Assembly (NCBI GenBank): GCA_025617745.1
Contig: CM046867.1
Coordinates: 26,404,705 to 26,468,704 of the forward strand
Direction: 5' to 3'
DNA: 64,000 nt
Source of the DNA: Heliocidaris erythrogramma
Taxonomy: Eukaryota > Echinodermata > Echinoidea > Camarodonta > Echinometridae
This document shows, one piece after another, positions 45,688 through 56,939 of this stretch (its first letter is position 1; each line of letters begins with the position of its first letter). Below the pieces are notes generated by a model. That model searched no databases. It saw only the letters and a program-made list of their open reading frames with translations, and was not told the DNA's origin. Made by a program: the position numbers and the translations under genes.

Positions 45688-47338
45688 TACCTCCCTCAGT
45701 GAGTAAGTATTTATTTCAACATATTTGTGTTTTACAATAATACAAGCAGAGTCATACACACTCACAAAATGCAAGAAAGTGTAAAAAAAAATTTCATATT
45801 CTCAGTCCAACTCATTTTTTTCAACACTTTAAATTTCAGCTTTTTCACTGGATGAAGTTCCCTCAGGGTCCAGGAGAGTCGATCATCGATCAGTACCTGC
45901 GTAATATCAAAGACTGCAAGAGGATTGCAAAAAAAGTGATCTGCATAGTACTAGTTAAGGTACTTCTGATTTCTTTCTTCTTCATTTTTGTTACCTGATA
46001 GGTGAGTATGACAAAAATCGTAGTTTAAAATTGCAATAATATTTTTAAGGATGAAAATTTGCAAACTGTTTTTTCCACACCATAAAAATGATAAAATAGT
46101 GAAAAATGTAGGTACGTTGAAATGCGTGCACTCTCACGGCAGTAAATTCTCCCGAGCGGCTGTTCGGGCAATTTGCATATGGCTGTGGGGACTCCCCGTA
46201 AATACTGCCTTTGCACTGGCTGATCGCATTTTTGTCATGTGACATTATTTTCAAGGTGTAGCTGAATGGACAAGCTTTCATTCAATACCCAACATGTATC
46301 GGTACTCAATTTTTCATCGTTGCAATCAGCACACAACGTTTTCCCGAAAGCTTGATTGTCAGTGCCTTTTTCTCATAAATCTTGGATAATGTTGTCAATT
46401 TAAGGTATAATGGTTGTTTTCTATACATGTTTTCTTGATGTGGGTGAATTTTTTTGAAAATTCTGTAGTCCGAAATGTGTTTTTTTATTGGCGAATTTGA
46501 GGGATGTCATTGCAAAGTTGACACGGCAAAGCAATGGCTTGCCGCCGGGAGAAGCTCTGTGCGATCCGCGGGCGTGTGATTGCATGTGTGCATTTGTAGT
46601 CTAGAGTACAAGTACAATGTGAGTTGAAAATGAGAGTGAGTCATCTGAACAATCTGCATAAAACAGAATCTCTAATAATGCAGAGGAGATTAATAATATT
46701 TTTTAAAATAGAAACATAATTTTGAAGTAAATAATTAACATCTCTGAATTATAGTTCATGTGATTCTAAATTTAACTGTTTTCATCAGAAATTTATTGAA
46801 TTTTATTGCTTAAATTAGTAATCATGATGTCATGTGGATTTAATTCAGGAAGAAATTCAAATCCTTTAATTTTTCCAAGCCTTGTAAAAAATGTAAATTT
46901 GCTTTGACAAAATAGATGATAATTTAAAGTTTTGAACTGAAAACCTGCACACAAGAAATTGGAATATTTTCCTCATAATTATGTATTAATTAGTGTAATT
47001 ATCTTTTTAAAAAGAATATTAACACCTATTTTTGGTCAATATTTTTTATCCACAATTACAATTTTCAACTTCATTTCTTCGACAAATTTGCAGTATTTAG
47101 TTAACTTATTCACGACAATAGCTACTTAATTAAATAACTAATTATGGTATTAATAACTAAGTATACAACAAGATCCTTACCAGATGATAGAACCAAGGTC
47201 CTTGTCTGTTCCATTTACAAATATCCTGCATTTGACTTGGATGACATGATAACTTCAGTAAACGCTTCATTTTTACATACGCAAACGTGTGTGTGTGTAA
47301 TTGGGTTTTTACAGACGTGTATCAATCAGTTATGATTT
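45688..47338. other. AT-rich intergenic DNA
   Basis: No gene was recognised. A short GC-rich island at 46120-46210 has no coding support. Confidence 0.45.
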
Positions 47339-47470
47339 ACGTCTGGGACCGACCTTTAACGCCACCATCCGAAAGACGTGACTCAGTCTCGAACCTGGGT
47401 CCTCTGAATCAGTTTATAACTTCCAGTGGTAGCTGGATTACAGGCGCACGCCACAACGCCACAACGCCAC
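47339..47470 (-). mobile_element. SINE with 7SL-like head
   Basis: Read on the - strand it begins GTGGCGTGCGCCTGTAATCC, then AGCTACC, closely resembling the 5' Alu domain of SRP RNA. About 40 nt later comes a B-box-like AGGTTCGAGAC. The body has GTCTTTCGGATGG and CGTTAAAGGTCGGTCCCAGA, words common to invertebrate SINEs. Two extra GTTGTGGC copies precede the head. Confidence 0.55.
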
Positions 47471-48784
47471 AACACACATGCAGTCACAAATTACTTAATC
47501 ACCTAATTAATTAATTAATGGTTATCCTTTGTTTTTTTATAGAGTTTCACATAATGTTCATACTGTTATTATCTGTAATTGCTGAAAGTTTCATCTTGTT
47601 AGCTTTAATTTTAAGAAAGTTATAAAAGTTTTTGTGTATGAATGGATCCATGCCTATGAGTGATAACTAAGTGAGAAAAAATGTCAGACAGGACAGGTGG
47701 CAGACGTGAAATCGGGTGGGAAAAACAGAAAATCTAACGTAACTTCTCCAATTTTTAATATTTTTTTTTATTATTAATTTCTCGTATATTATATTAATAT
47801 TTAATATTTTAATATTATTCATTTCTCGTATTTCATTTGTGCAATATCTCATCACCGTCACTGACACTGCGTTGTCAAGATTGCAGAGCTATAATTATTC
47901 ATAATAAAAAAAAGGGAAAAGGGAATTACTTTTGGTATGGACTTTTTATTCTATTGTCGGCATCAAAAATAAATCGTAGCCTAATGTAGTTTTAATCTTA
48001 GTTTAATTCACATCAGCAAGCAATGGTCATATTGACCATTAGGATCATATACATGTGTGTATACTGGGTATTGGGGATACAGATGTAATTTTGTTTGAAA
48101 TGGAGGTTTTTGTGGGCAAACTGATACTTAGGTATCAGTCTGTAGATTTTAAGTTATAAGTTCGTTAAGATACAAAATGTACAAAGTATAAAAACCTACA
48201 TTACAGCCTTCTTTTTCGTAGTTGTTACAGAGACATCCATACGTTTGACGACTGCTCTCAATATGTTGCGCACTAGTGAGGCCGCTCTATATGGTTACGC
48301 ACCATAGATACGTACACAGAATGTTACGCACACAAGCTATACGGACAAGGTCGATATTACAACGACGGGTGGCCGTTCTCTCCTAAAGACTTTTTCAATT
48401 ATTGCTCCTCACCGTTAAAGCACTTTGCTTAATATCCTTGCACCAGAAGGAATACAGCAGATTGTAGAGAATGCACGATGAGAAGCCTTATCGCTAGACT
48501 AAACTCACAACCCCCAAGCTGTCTTAACAACAGGTAAACAACGAGGTGGAGATCGATGAACCGATCGCGCCGGTACCACTACGAGCGCTGAGGGCTCCCT
48601 TCGTCATAATCGTGAAAAATACAAAATGGATGCTCTGACTGGATGCTCTGACTGGAATTCGATAGGAGTTATCGCAAGAAAGTCCCCAAAATTTCAGCCT
48701 TTTATGAGTGGCTGTAATTAAATGTAAGTTTTTATAACTTTCTAGAATAAATTCTACATTTTGTATCTTAAATCTTAATGTATG

Positions 48785-49383
48785 GCAGTGTGTCCAAACT
48801 TCGCGGATGTCCATACTTCGCGTATCAGTACTAAATACGCGATAAAAAGTACATTATACGCGCTACTGTATGTGGGACTGTGGAAAATCCTTCTACAATA
48901 CGGAAACAACCCAAAAGAGGCAAAATGCGACGAAAAAACATTACCATTACGATCCATAAGCTTATCCACGTAAAGTCATTCACTTGAAAAGGAAATTGCG
49001 ACAGCTCTAAAGGTTTTTACAAATATTTTGGAACAACTAATAGCACAAACGACTTTCAATAATTCTTGGTCATTCCACAAAATTCTGACGTCTTATTTAT
49101 TATTTATCGTAATTAATATGCACAAATAGGGCCAAAAGAGGGCGGCAAACATAATCCACGAGGTATGGACTCGTCTGTGGTGAGCGAAAGCTGATGGTAA
49201 GCGACTGGATTTGGCGTTAAAATGAGAGTTTATAAGATAAATTTTTCAAACATTTTTGTATGACATTATTTTACGGTATATTCTGCTTCATTTGATATTA
49301 CATTTTTAATGTATATCTATCAAATTGTGTTGTAACGTCATAAAATACGAAAATGTCCGCGAAGTTTGGACACCCCATCATAC
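48785..49383. mobile_element. Nested TA-flanked element
   Basis: The left end GTGTGTCCAAACTTCGCGGA and the right end TCCGCGAAGTTTGGACACCCC are inverted. TA is present near both ends. It sits inside the larger TIR element. Confidence 0.6.
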
Positions 49384-50352
49384 TCACTCACGGGTACATT
49401 ACTGTAAAATAGTTGGTATTTTCTGTCGCATGTACTAAAGGTATGGGGGGAAAAATAAGATAAATATTTTAAATACTTGCTTTCAAATTCAGCCCTTAAA
49501 AATCTCACTCCTACCTCAAATGGCCGTTAGGGAGAACTTTTGATATTTTCAGCAAAATCCAAAGTCAAAATCTTGTCCAAAACCGGAGAAATCCCCGCCG
49601 ATTTGTTTCGCGATCGCGTGTTGTTGACAAACTGCCGATGTCTTAGACTAAAATCGGCCAATATGATTTTTGTCCACGAAGAAACTCGGGATCGCAAGCG
49701 CACATCGTTCTTTACGATCGCGCACACAGAAAATCGGAACTTTTCCGTGTACGCCATAGGGACCGAATTTTTGAGGACAAAACTCTTTTGGGGAGATGTC
49801 AGCGCCCGCGGCGACCAGGAAATGTACACAATGACTCCGATAGCTCGTTTCGCGAGAATCAACAGTAAATTACGGATTTCATTTTTTCCAACATTGGTGA
49901 GTTGAATTTATTGTATTTCTTGGATATTTTGGGGTCGGTTTTTGAAAATCAAATGCCGATTTTGAGTGAATATTGGTGACTTTTGTGCAGTGGTGTTTTA
50001 AAAAGATGAGGTGTATCACTCATAGGTACACGCCATTGCCGACTGTGTAGGAACGCAGCCAACACACATCCCATACCTAAACTGCATCACTGTGCATTTT
50101 TGGCTATATTTAAGTGAAACTCATATATTGCAGTTTACTTAAATCTAAATACTTATGTTGAATAATAGATGATTAAAACTTACCAGTTTGTTTTGTGACC
50201 TTTGAAGAGGGTTTCCTGAAATTTTGGGTACTTTTTGTCGATAACTCCTATCGAGACTGTCCCGTCAGCATCCATTTTGTATTTTTCACGATTATGATGA
50301 AGGGAGCCCTCAGCGCTCGTAGTGGTACCGGCGCGATCGGTTCGTCGATCTC

Positions 50353-50486
50353 CTACGAAGACCTGGAAGGGCCAAACTGACGACGTAAAAAAATTAAAAA
50401 TATTACGTACGTAATAATTACTACGTACGTACGTAATATTTTTTATTTTTTTACGTCGTCAGTTTGGCCCTTCCAGGTCTTCGTAG
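50353..50486. repeat. 134-bp near-perfect palindrome
   Basis: CTACGAAGACCTGGAAGGGC at the left meets its exact complement at the right. The arms of about 60 bp differ only near the ACGTACGT-rich centre (50405-50440). Confidence 0.92.
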
Positions 50487-50829
50487 AATAGCTTGTGTGC
50501 GTAACATTCTGCGTACGTATCTATGGTGCGTAACCATGTAGAGCGGCCTCACTAGTGCGCAACATATTGAGAGCAGTCGTCATCCGTATGGAGGTGTGGG
50601 TAACAAGTACGAAAAACAAGGCTGTAAATGTAAGTTTTTATAACATTCTACATTTTGTATCTTAACGAACTTATAACGTAAAATCTAAAGAGTGATATCA
50701 GTTTGCCCACAAAAACCTCCATTTCAAACAAAATTACATCTGTATCCCCAATACCCAGTATACACACATGTATATGATCCTAATGGTCAATATGACCATT
50801 GCTTGCTGATGTGAGGTGTATGACTGCCT

Positions 50830-51010
50830 ACATTATACACACGAAGTATAGGAATGTAGCTATGAGTGATCATACTTATAAATTATAATTTAATTAGGCC
50901 TATATATAGACTTAAACTTAAGTATCTGTTTGCCCACAAAAACCTCCATTTCAAACAAAATTACATCTGTATCCCCAATACCCAGTATACACACGTTTCC
51001 TAAGGCTAAT
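50830..51010. repeat. Partial third copy of the long TIR
   Basis: TTTGCCCACAAAAACCTCCA through AATACCCAGTATACACAC repeats the right arm (50702-50767) in the same orientation and ends in a mutated GGTCAATAT box. Confidence 0.75.
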
Positions 51011-51021
51011 GGTCAATATCA

Positions 51022-51712
51022 CAGCACAATTCGGTCACGCAGCTCTTTGAACAGCTGTGAAGAACTCATGAATAATTTTTGAGGCTCGAAACCTGTACAT
51101 AACAGACACATGAACAAGGTACCTCTAATGTTGAAAGCAATTCAGGTCGGACGCCCTGGAAAAGATCTCCAAATACCCTCGAAACTGGTCAGTGTTACCC
51201 AAGTTTCCGCACTTCCGGGTTCTGTTAGCGCGTGAGTTAACACGCATAGCCATATGTAGACGCCTATGGTGAAATAACTATGTGTGCAGGTGCAATGAAT
51301 TTAGTATGTGTGTGAAGAGGAGCTTCCGGGTCTTCCCTCTATCGCAGCGAATTTGCAAATGGCGATCTCAGCGATGAGCAAGAGAATATATACCTCACCC
51401 CTGCCAGTGAGATGGCGCTCTTCCAGTATTCGGTCAGGCAACATTGAGTGCCTTGCGCCAACGCGCTTTGTGTGCAACTTGTCGCTTTGCGCTTCGCCGA
51501 CGCGCTTTGCTCTTTTTAGAAATATATTTTGTGCATTATTTCTGACCCTAGAGCTTCGATTTGTGGATTTTAATGGATAAAAATTCTCATACATTTAAGT
51601 ATGAATATATAGAAGCCACAGAAAATGCCTAAAAATGCAGAAATGTGACAAAAATGGTTATATACATGTAACTCTCCCGAGATGCAGCGCACTATCGCGT
51701 GACCGAATTGTG
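51022..51712. repeat. Region bounded by inverted CACAATTCGGTCACGC motifs
   Basis: CACAATTCGGTCACGCAG at the left and CGCGTGACCGAATTGTG at the right are inverted. The GC-rich interior contains ORFs on both strands with no recognised product. Confidence 0.45.
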
Positions 51713-51901
51713 GGCGGCGCCGACCGAATACTGGGCGGAAAACTTCTCCTTCTTCTGTCGGCGATATTTTTTGGGGTAAGTTTCCATGTTTTAAATTATT
51801 TTGATAATTATTTAAAGGACAATTTTGCGGTTCTTTTGATGGTAGATTGTCAATTTAACTTAAAGAGATAGGTATTCATATCAGCGGCGATTTCTTTTTA
51901 A

Positions 51902-52354
51902 AGGTCATCTGTCAATCATTAGTGAGCTAAGGAGAGAAAGTGGTATGTAGCTTTGCCAGAGATAACCATCTGTTCTAATAGACCATACAATGCCTACATA
52001 GGAGTTGCTATGCCAGACATGCTGTAGCATCACCAGGAAAAGAAGGGTAATGAGGAGGTATTGTTTGAAAGCATGCAATTCTATTGTGAGCATGTGCTGA
52101 GCTGGGGGAAGTTACATTCCACTCTGTATTGTATAATGTTAGTATGGCTGACTAATGATTGACAGATGATGTCATCTCGGGAATAAGATCTGGAGCTTTT
52201 TTGGGGGGTGGAGCTTAAGAGGTTGGGAAAAAATATTTCAAAAAATATTTAAAAATCTATGAAACATCTTTAGATGTTTTAATAACAAAATATGAGTTGT
52301 ATGCATGCCCGCACATCAACAGAAATTAACTTGCATTTGGATTTCTGGGGACCT
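51902..52354. mobile_element. Possible TTAA-flanked element
   Basis: TTAA lies at 51898-51901 and 52355-52358, with ends AGGTCATC and GGGGACCT. An internal inverted pair CATCTGTCAATCATTAGT / ACTAATGATTGACAGATG (51906-51923, about 52151-52168) is exact. It may be two nested elements. Confidence 0.5.
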
Positions 52355-52384
52355 TTAAGTGACCGAATACCGGGCCGCGCACCC

Positions 52385-52500
52385 TAGCCAAAAATGCACA
52401 GTGATGCAGTTTAGGTATGGGATGTGTGTTGGCTGCATTCCTACACAGTCGGCAATGGCGTGTACCTATGAGTGGTCAATATGACCATTGCTCGCTGATG
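52385..52500. repeat. Inverted copy of 50010-50110 plus a TIR end motif
   Basis: GCACAGTGATGCAGTTTAGG and GCCGACTGTGTAGG-type words are the reverse complement of 50010-50110. The segment ends GGTCAATATGACCATTGCTC, the same terminal motif as the 2.8-kb element. Confidence 0.75.
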
Positions 52501-52510
52501 TCTAGCCCCG

Positions 52511-52537
52511 GGACGCTGCCACGAAGTGGCAGCGTCC
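52511..52537. repeat. Perfect 12-bp-stem triloop hairpin
   Basis: GGACGCTGCCAC, loop GAA, GTGGCAGCGTCC. Confidence 0.85.
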
Positions 52538-52739
52538 TGAGTGAAACCAGTACGATTCGGTGGGTCTCACAATCTACCAATGTTCAAATGACCATTTAAA
52601 AAATGGCCATGTAATTATTATTTTTTAATTAAAGTATCATATATACGATGCCACTTACCTAAACAGACTTTACGCAAATCAGCTTTTCCTAAAAAATGTG
52701 TAGAATCGATGAATGTCACTTTTTACTCTCAATTTTCGA

Positions 52740-53410
52740 AACCAGTCCCATTCGCCATGTTGTTAAAGCCAAATTGAAAATAGGCACTTGCGCATGCGCC
52801 TATGAATGTTTATTACAATGACGGCATAGTTTTCGTCAATGGAATAATGAATATTCATATACCCACTGTAATCCGCCGATCGCTAACGTATAGATCTAGC
52901 GCTCTCGCTCAAGCTCGTCTAATGAATATTCATAATCCTCCCTTCTTGTCTGTATTATAATTGGAGCTGCTGACGCATGCGCATTGCAAGCAAAACTCCG
53001 ACCTTCGGAAGTTTTTACTACAGGCTCTTGGAGATAAATATGCCTTTTTTGTATCATCCTCATTGAAAAGAAAGACGACAGTCAATCGTAAAGTATTGTT
53101 AGGCACAACCACGGGCGCTAGATGGCGCTATCGCGCAAGTGCACAGATAGTCAATGCGCGATTCGGCCCGCTATGCATGCACACACTTCCGATACCGCCT
53201 GTGTTAAGCGAATGACAGGCGAATGAATCTGAGATTTTTTCTTTCTGTGATTGGTCCCCCTATGTTTATCAATGACGTATTCTGAATGTCTGCGAGTTTA
53301 CCGTTCAGGGGATGCCCTATACATCCCACCAAACCCAGGATTTTGTCCTTGAAGGACAAACAAAATGGCGGTATGTATGCAATTTTAGGCATTTTTATCG
53401 CTACTTACCT
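52740..53410. promoter_or_regulatory. CpG-containing promoter-like block
   Basis: Contains NRF-1-like sites TTGCGCATGCGCC (about 52788) and TGACGCATGCGCATTG, and an inverted CCAAT box (GATTGGTCC, about 53250). At about 53361 is AAAATGGCG|GTATGT, which looks like a start codon followed at once by a splice donor. No downstream exon could be assigned. Confidence 0.3.
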
Positions 53411-53959
53411 TGTTCTTGCATAGTTTGAGTGGGTGATGTAGTGAGATGTGTCAGAATCTGTGTATTTTAGGGGAGTTGAGTTCGTTATCTATCGATGAGT
53501 CATTGAATAATCGCGCCGCAGTGAATCGCCTATGCATGTTAGAGGCATAGATATGGGCTTGTCATGCAGTGAGCTACGATTTTGGGGGAATTTCTCCCAA
53601 TTTATTCGCGTGCGCGCATGATGATCGTTTGACTATCGATAGTACATTGCTTGTAAAGCCACGTACGCGCTGCGCGCAGAATATGTCAACGTATTTTTCA
53701 GCACATGATATGGACTATTTAGCCCTTATTTTTCACTATTTATGAGATTTTCAGTTAAGTTTTGAGCCATCTGTGTGATAATTGGAATATTAATCAATAT
53801 TTTAAGGCATGTTTTGTGACAGTGAGTGCTGTTTTTTTTTTTTTGTGGACCTCCCTACTAAAATAGCCTAAAATCAACTGATTTCATGTTTCATGGCTAT
53901 CATTTTGACAAACGACCTTGTAATTATGTGACATCCATGCGATCAAAGGACTGCGAAGC

Positions 53960-53988
53960 GCAGCCCGAACACTACGTGTTCGGGCTGC
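53960..53988. repeat. Perfect 13-bp-stem triloop hairpin
   Basis: GCAGCCCGAACAC, loop TAC, GTGTTCGGGCTGC. It is adjacent to a smaller CTGCG-AAG-CGCAG hairpin and enclosed by an outer ACATCCATG/CATGGATGT pair. Confidence 0.85.
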
Positions 53989-54254
53989 CGCAGTAAGCTG
54001 ATGTCATGGATGTGCGAACTCCCTAGTATGATGAGCCCAAAACAACTATGAACTAAGTTACACAAACTTCAATACGTGGGACAACATCCCACAGACACAG
54101 TCACAGACATTGATCTACTTAGTTGGTAATAATAACACGTACACATTTTGAAAAATAATATTACGAAGTATTTATCAAAACAGATCGAAATAGTAAATCA
54201 ATCGGCATTATCGTGAAATAGTCCCCGCTTCAAAAAAATCTAAGTTTTTTTAGG

Positions 54255-54398
54255 ATTAGGATTAGGGTTAGGGTTTAGGATTAGGGTTAACGTTAGGCTT
54301 TAGGGTTAGGGTTAGGGTTTAGGATTAGGCCGGATTAGGATTAGGGTTAGGGTAGGGTTTAGGATTAGGGTTAGGGTTAGGGTTAGGGTTAGGGTATG
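54255..54398 (+). repeat. Interstitial telomere-like tract
   Basis: TTAGGGTTAGGGTTAGGG with TTTAGGATTAGGG variants over about 140 bp. Confidence 0.85.
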
Positions 54399-54969
54399 GT
54401 GGGGACTATATCACGATTATGCCAATCAAGATATACTTACCTATTGCATTGAATGTTACAATCTACCATAAATCGAGGAAATGTCCCCGTTGCTATGAAA
54501 GCTTAGCCTTAGCTTAGGTCGTTAGGAATTTGGCCTATTGTGGTGTGCTGCCATCTAGCGCTAGTACCTGGATTTAAAAAAAAATGAGTTCAGTGGGCCT
54601 GGGATCATCAAAATGCGAGTTAAAAAAAACGTATACGGTATACCGTATGTGAGTTAAAGATTTGTACCATTAACAAAAATACATGTATATAAAATTATGA
54701 GATTTTAAAAATCTTCATTGGAGAGAATTTTAACTCCCTACTGGAAACACTTAGGGTTACAGCATATAACCGTGCATTTATTTACTTCAATACTTGACCT
54801 GTTTTTATCTGATGATAAGCGGCTCTCGCGATGAAGAAAAGAGCCAATCTTACTTATAAGATAACAATTTCCCCATATTTTTCTACTTGATTCTTCCACT
54901 CATGATTAACCCCAAGGGATAGGGTAACTTCCTTTTAATACTAGATATGGTCCGTTTTATAGAGGGTGA

Positions 54970-55140
54970 CGGATGAAAGAGAGAGAGAGGGGGGGGATTG
55001 ATTGATAGACTGATTGACTGATTTTATTTGTCAAGCCTACAACAATAAAAATAATATCAGATCAAAATTATGTAAACTTGAACAGGATAACCCACGAAAG
55101 CTCGAGAGCTTATTTCAAGTGGGGTCCAGAGCAGAGCAGA
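54970..55140. mobile_element. Likely non-LTR retroelement 3' end
   Basis: GATTTTATTTGTCAAGCCTA, CAACAATAAAAATAATATC and GGATAACCCACGAAAGCTCG recall tails of common invertebrate retroposons. Assignment rests on recall only. Confidence 0.35.
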
Positions 55141-56190
55141 AGAAGAAGGAGAGACTGCAGAAGAAGGGAAAAAGGAAGAAGATGGCGGACGGAGAGAATT
55201 AAGAAGACGGATAAGGGGGAGGAGAACATGGAAAAGACGGTGACGGATGAGGGAGAGGAGAAGATGGTGACGGATGAGGCAGGGAAGAAGATGAGAAGAA
55301 GGATGAGAGAGAGGAGGAAAACGGTGCAGATGATGGAGTGGTTGAGAAGTTGACAGATGAGGGAGAGTAAGAAGGTGACGGATGAGGGAGAGGAGAATAA
55401 TGTGCACAATGAAGTAGAGCCTATAGGGATAAGAAGTTGATAAATTGAGTTAGAGGAGAAGGTGATGGATCAGAGAGATGAGAAGAAGGTGACGGATGAA
55501 AAGAGTGATGGGTGAGAGAAATGAGAAGAATATGCAGATCATCTGGATGAGGGAGAGTATAGTAGAAGAAGTTGGTGAATGAGGAAGAAGAGACTATGGA
55601 TTCGCCTGATTATAGGGACAGGAGAAGAAGGTAATGGATGTGGGAGAGGAGAAGAAGGTGGTTGACGTAGAGGAGAAGACGCTGACGAATAAGGGAGGGC
55701 AAAAGTAAGTGACGGTTGAGGGAGAGAAAAAGAATGACGGATGAGGTAGAGATAAAGAAGATGATAGATGAGGGATACCGGGAGAAGGTGACGGATAAGG
55801 GCAAAAGCCGAGGAGAACAAGGTGATACATGAGGGAGAGAAGAAGAAGGTGAGAGATGAAGGAGAGGAGAGATGAATGAGGTGATGAAGATGACGAGAGA
55901 GGTTGTTTGTTTGTATGTTTGTTTGTATTTATTTCCGTATTAAGAAAACCACATACAAAAATAAAATACAACGTATACATGAGCTTAAAAAACGGAGGAT
56001 GACCCAAATTCAGCAGTATTTACAAAATGCCGCTGTTCTTCCTTGGGGTCCCAGAGGTGATGGTCCCAGAGGTGATGGATGTGGGAGAGGAGAAGGTGAC
56101 GGTTGAGGGACAGGAGAAGAAGGTGGTGAATGAGGGAAAAGAGAAGAAGGCAATGGAGAAAGATGATGAGAATCAGGAGAAGGATGAACT
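55140..56190 (+). repeat. Purine-rich imperfect minisatellite (GAGGGAGAGGAGAAG...GTGACGGAT)
   Basis: Imperfect units with GGTGACGGATGAGGGAGAGG continue for about 1 kb, interrupted at 55890-56060 by a TGTTTGTTTGTATTT segment. The Ser/Leu-rich (-) and Glu/Lys/Arg-rich (+) ORFs are compositional artefacts. Confidence 0.8.
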
Positions 56191-56939
56191 ATCATGAGCT
56201 TGCAGTAACGTAATCAATAATTCAACGTATATATAAGACCAAAATACTCAACAAATCCGGAAAAATAGTTTGGAAATATAGTTTGACAAAATTGTATCTT
56301 AAATAAACAAAATTTTAAAAAGAACAAAGAGAATTACAGCTACATAAGCCTGAACCACTTTCCAATGTTCTATTATAATGTCCTCAATATTTTGTTCCGT
56401 TCCATGAACAAAAGTTTTCTTTACATTAACTGTGCACAATGACATTACACACTCATGGTCATGTGAGCTATGAAGTGTTTTTATATCAAAGCACAACATC
56501 CGAACATCTACTTCAGATTTCCCACATTCCATTCGGCCTTCCAAAAAATTCAGCAAACAATATTCTTATGGTAAAAGAAAATGTAGCAACATACAAAACT
56601 GGTGGACTTGCATTTCAAAGTACAAAAATACGAATCATGACGAAAACATCCCCTTACAAAGAAAGGGCATCACATATAGAGCCCTTCATGTAACCCCCTT
56701 AATCCTATTATAGCCCCCATCCAGGGTATTCATGAAGCAGGGAAGACCAAACTAGCTTTAATGCTTGAGTGATCTTTACAGTGTAGCATTAAAAAGCATA
56801 TCCCCTGGAGTTTGAGACCACTTTGCCATCAGAACAATTATTTTCTAGTCAGTTATTCCTTTAAGGCTTTATGCATTGGTTCTTGGTTGAAAAGTGGTAA
56901 ATACTGCATTGTGAGCAATCCAGGACCAAACAATGTGCA

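Larger units (their letters stand above)
48009..50813. mobile_element. 2.8-kb element with ~330-bp terminal inverted repeats
   Basis: The left arm 48009-48349 begins CACATCAGCAAGCAATGGTC. The right arm about 50488-50813 ends GACCATTGCTTGCTGATGTG. The arms agree over most of their length (for example GCGCACTAGTGAGGCCGCTC inverted). A second inner inverted pair (about 48525-48690 and 50205-50365, with CGAGCGCTGAGGGCTCCC) and a nested TA element lie between. No transposase was recognised; the overlapping ORFs at 49527-49905 face both directions and look non-coding. Confidence 0.75.

Noticed and set aside
49527..49905. Overlapping 111- and 121-residue ORFs on opposite strands
   Set aside because: Both lie inside a non-autonomous TIR element, have no recognisable motifs, and exclude each other.
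55057..56195. Ser/Leu/Pro-rich and Glu/Lys-rich ORFs
   Set aside because: Compositional artefacts of the purine-rich minisatellite.
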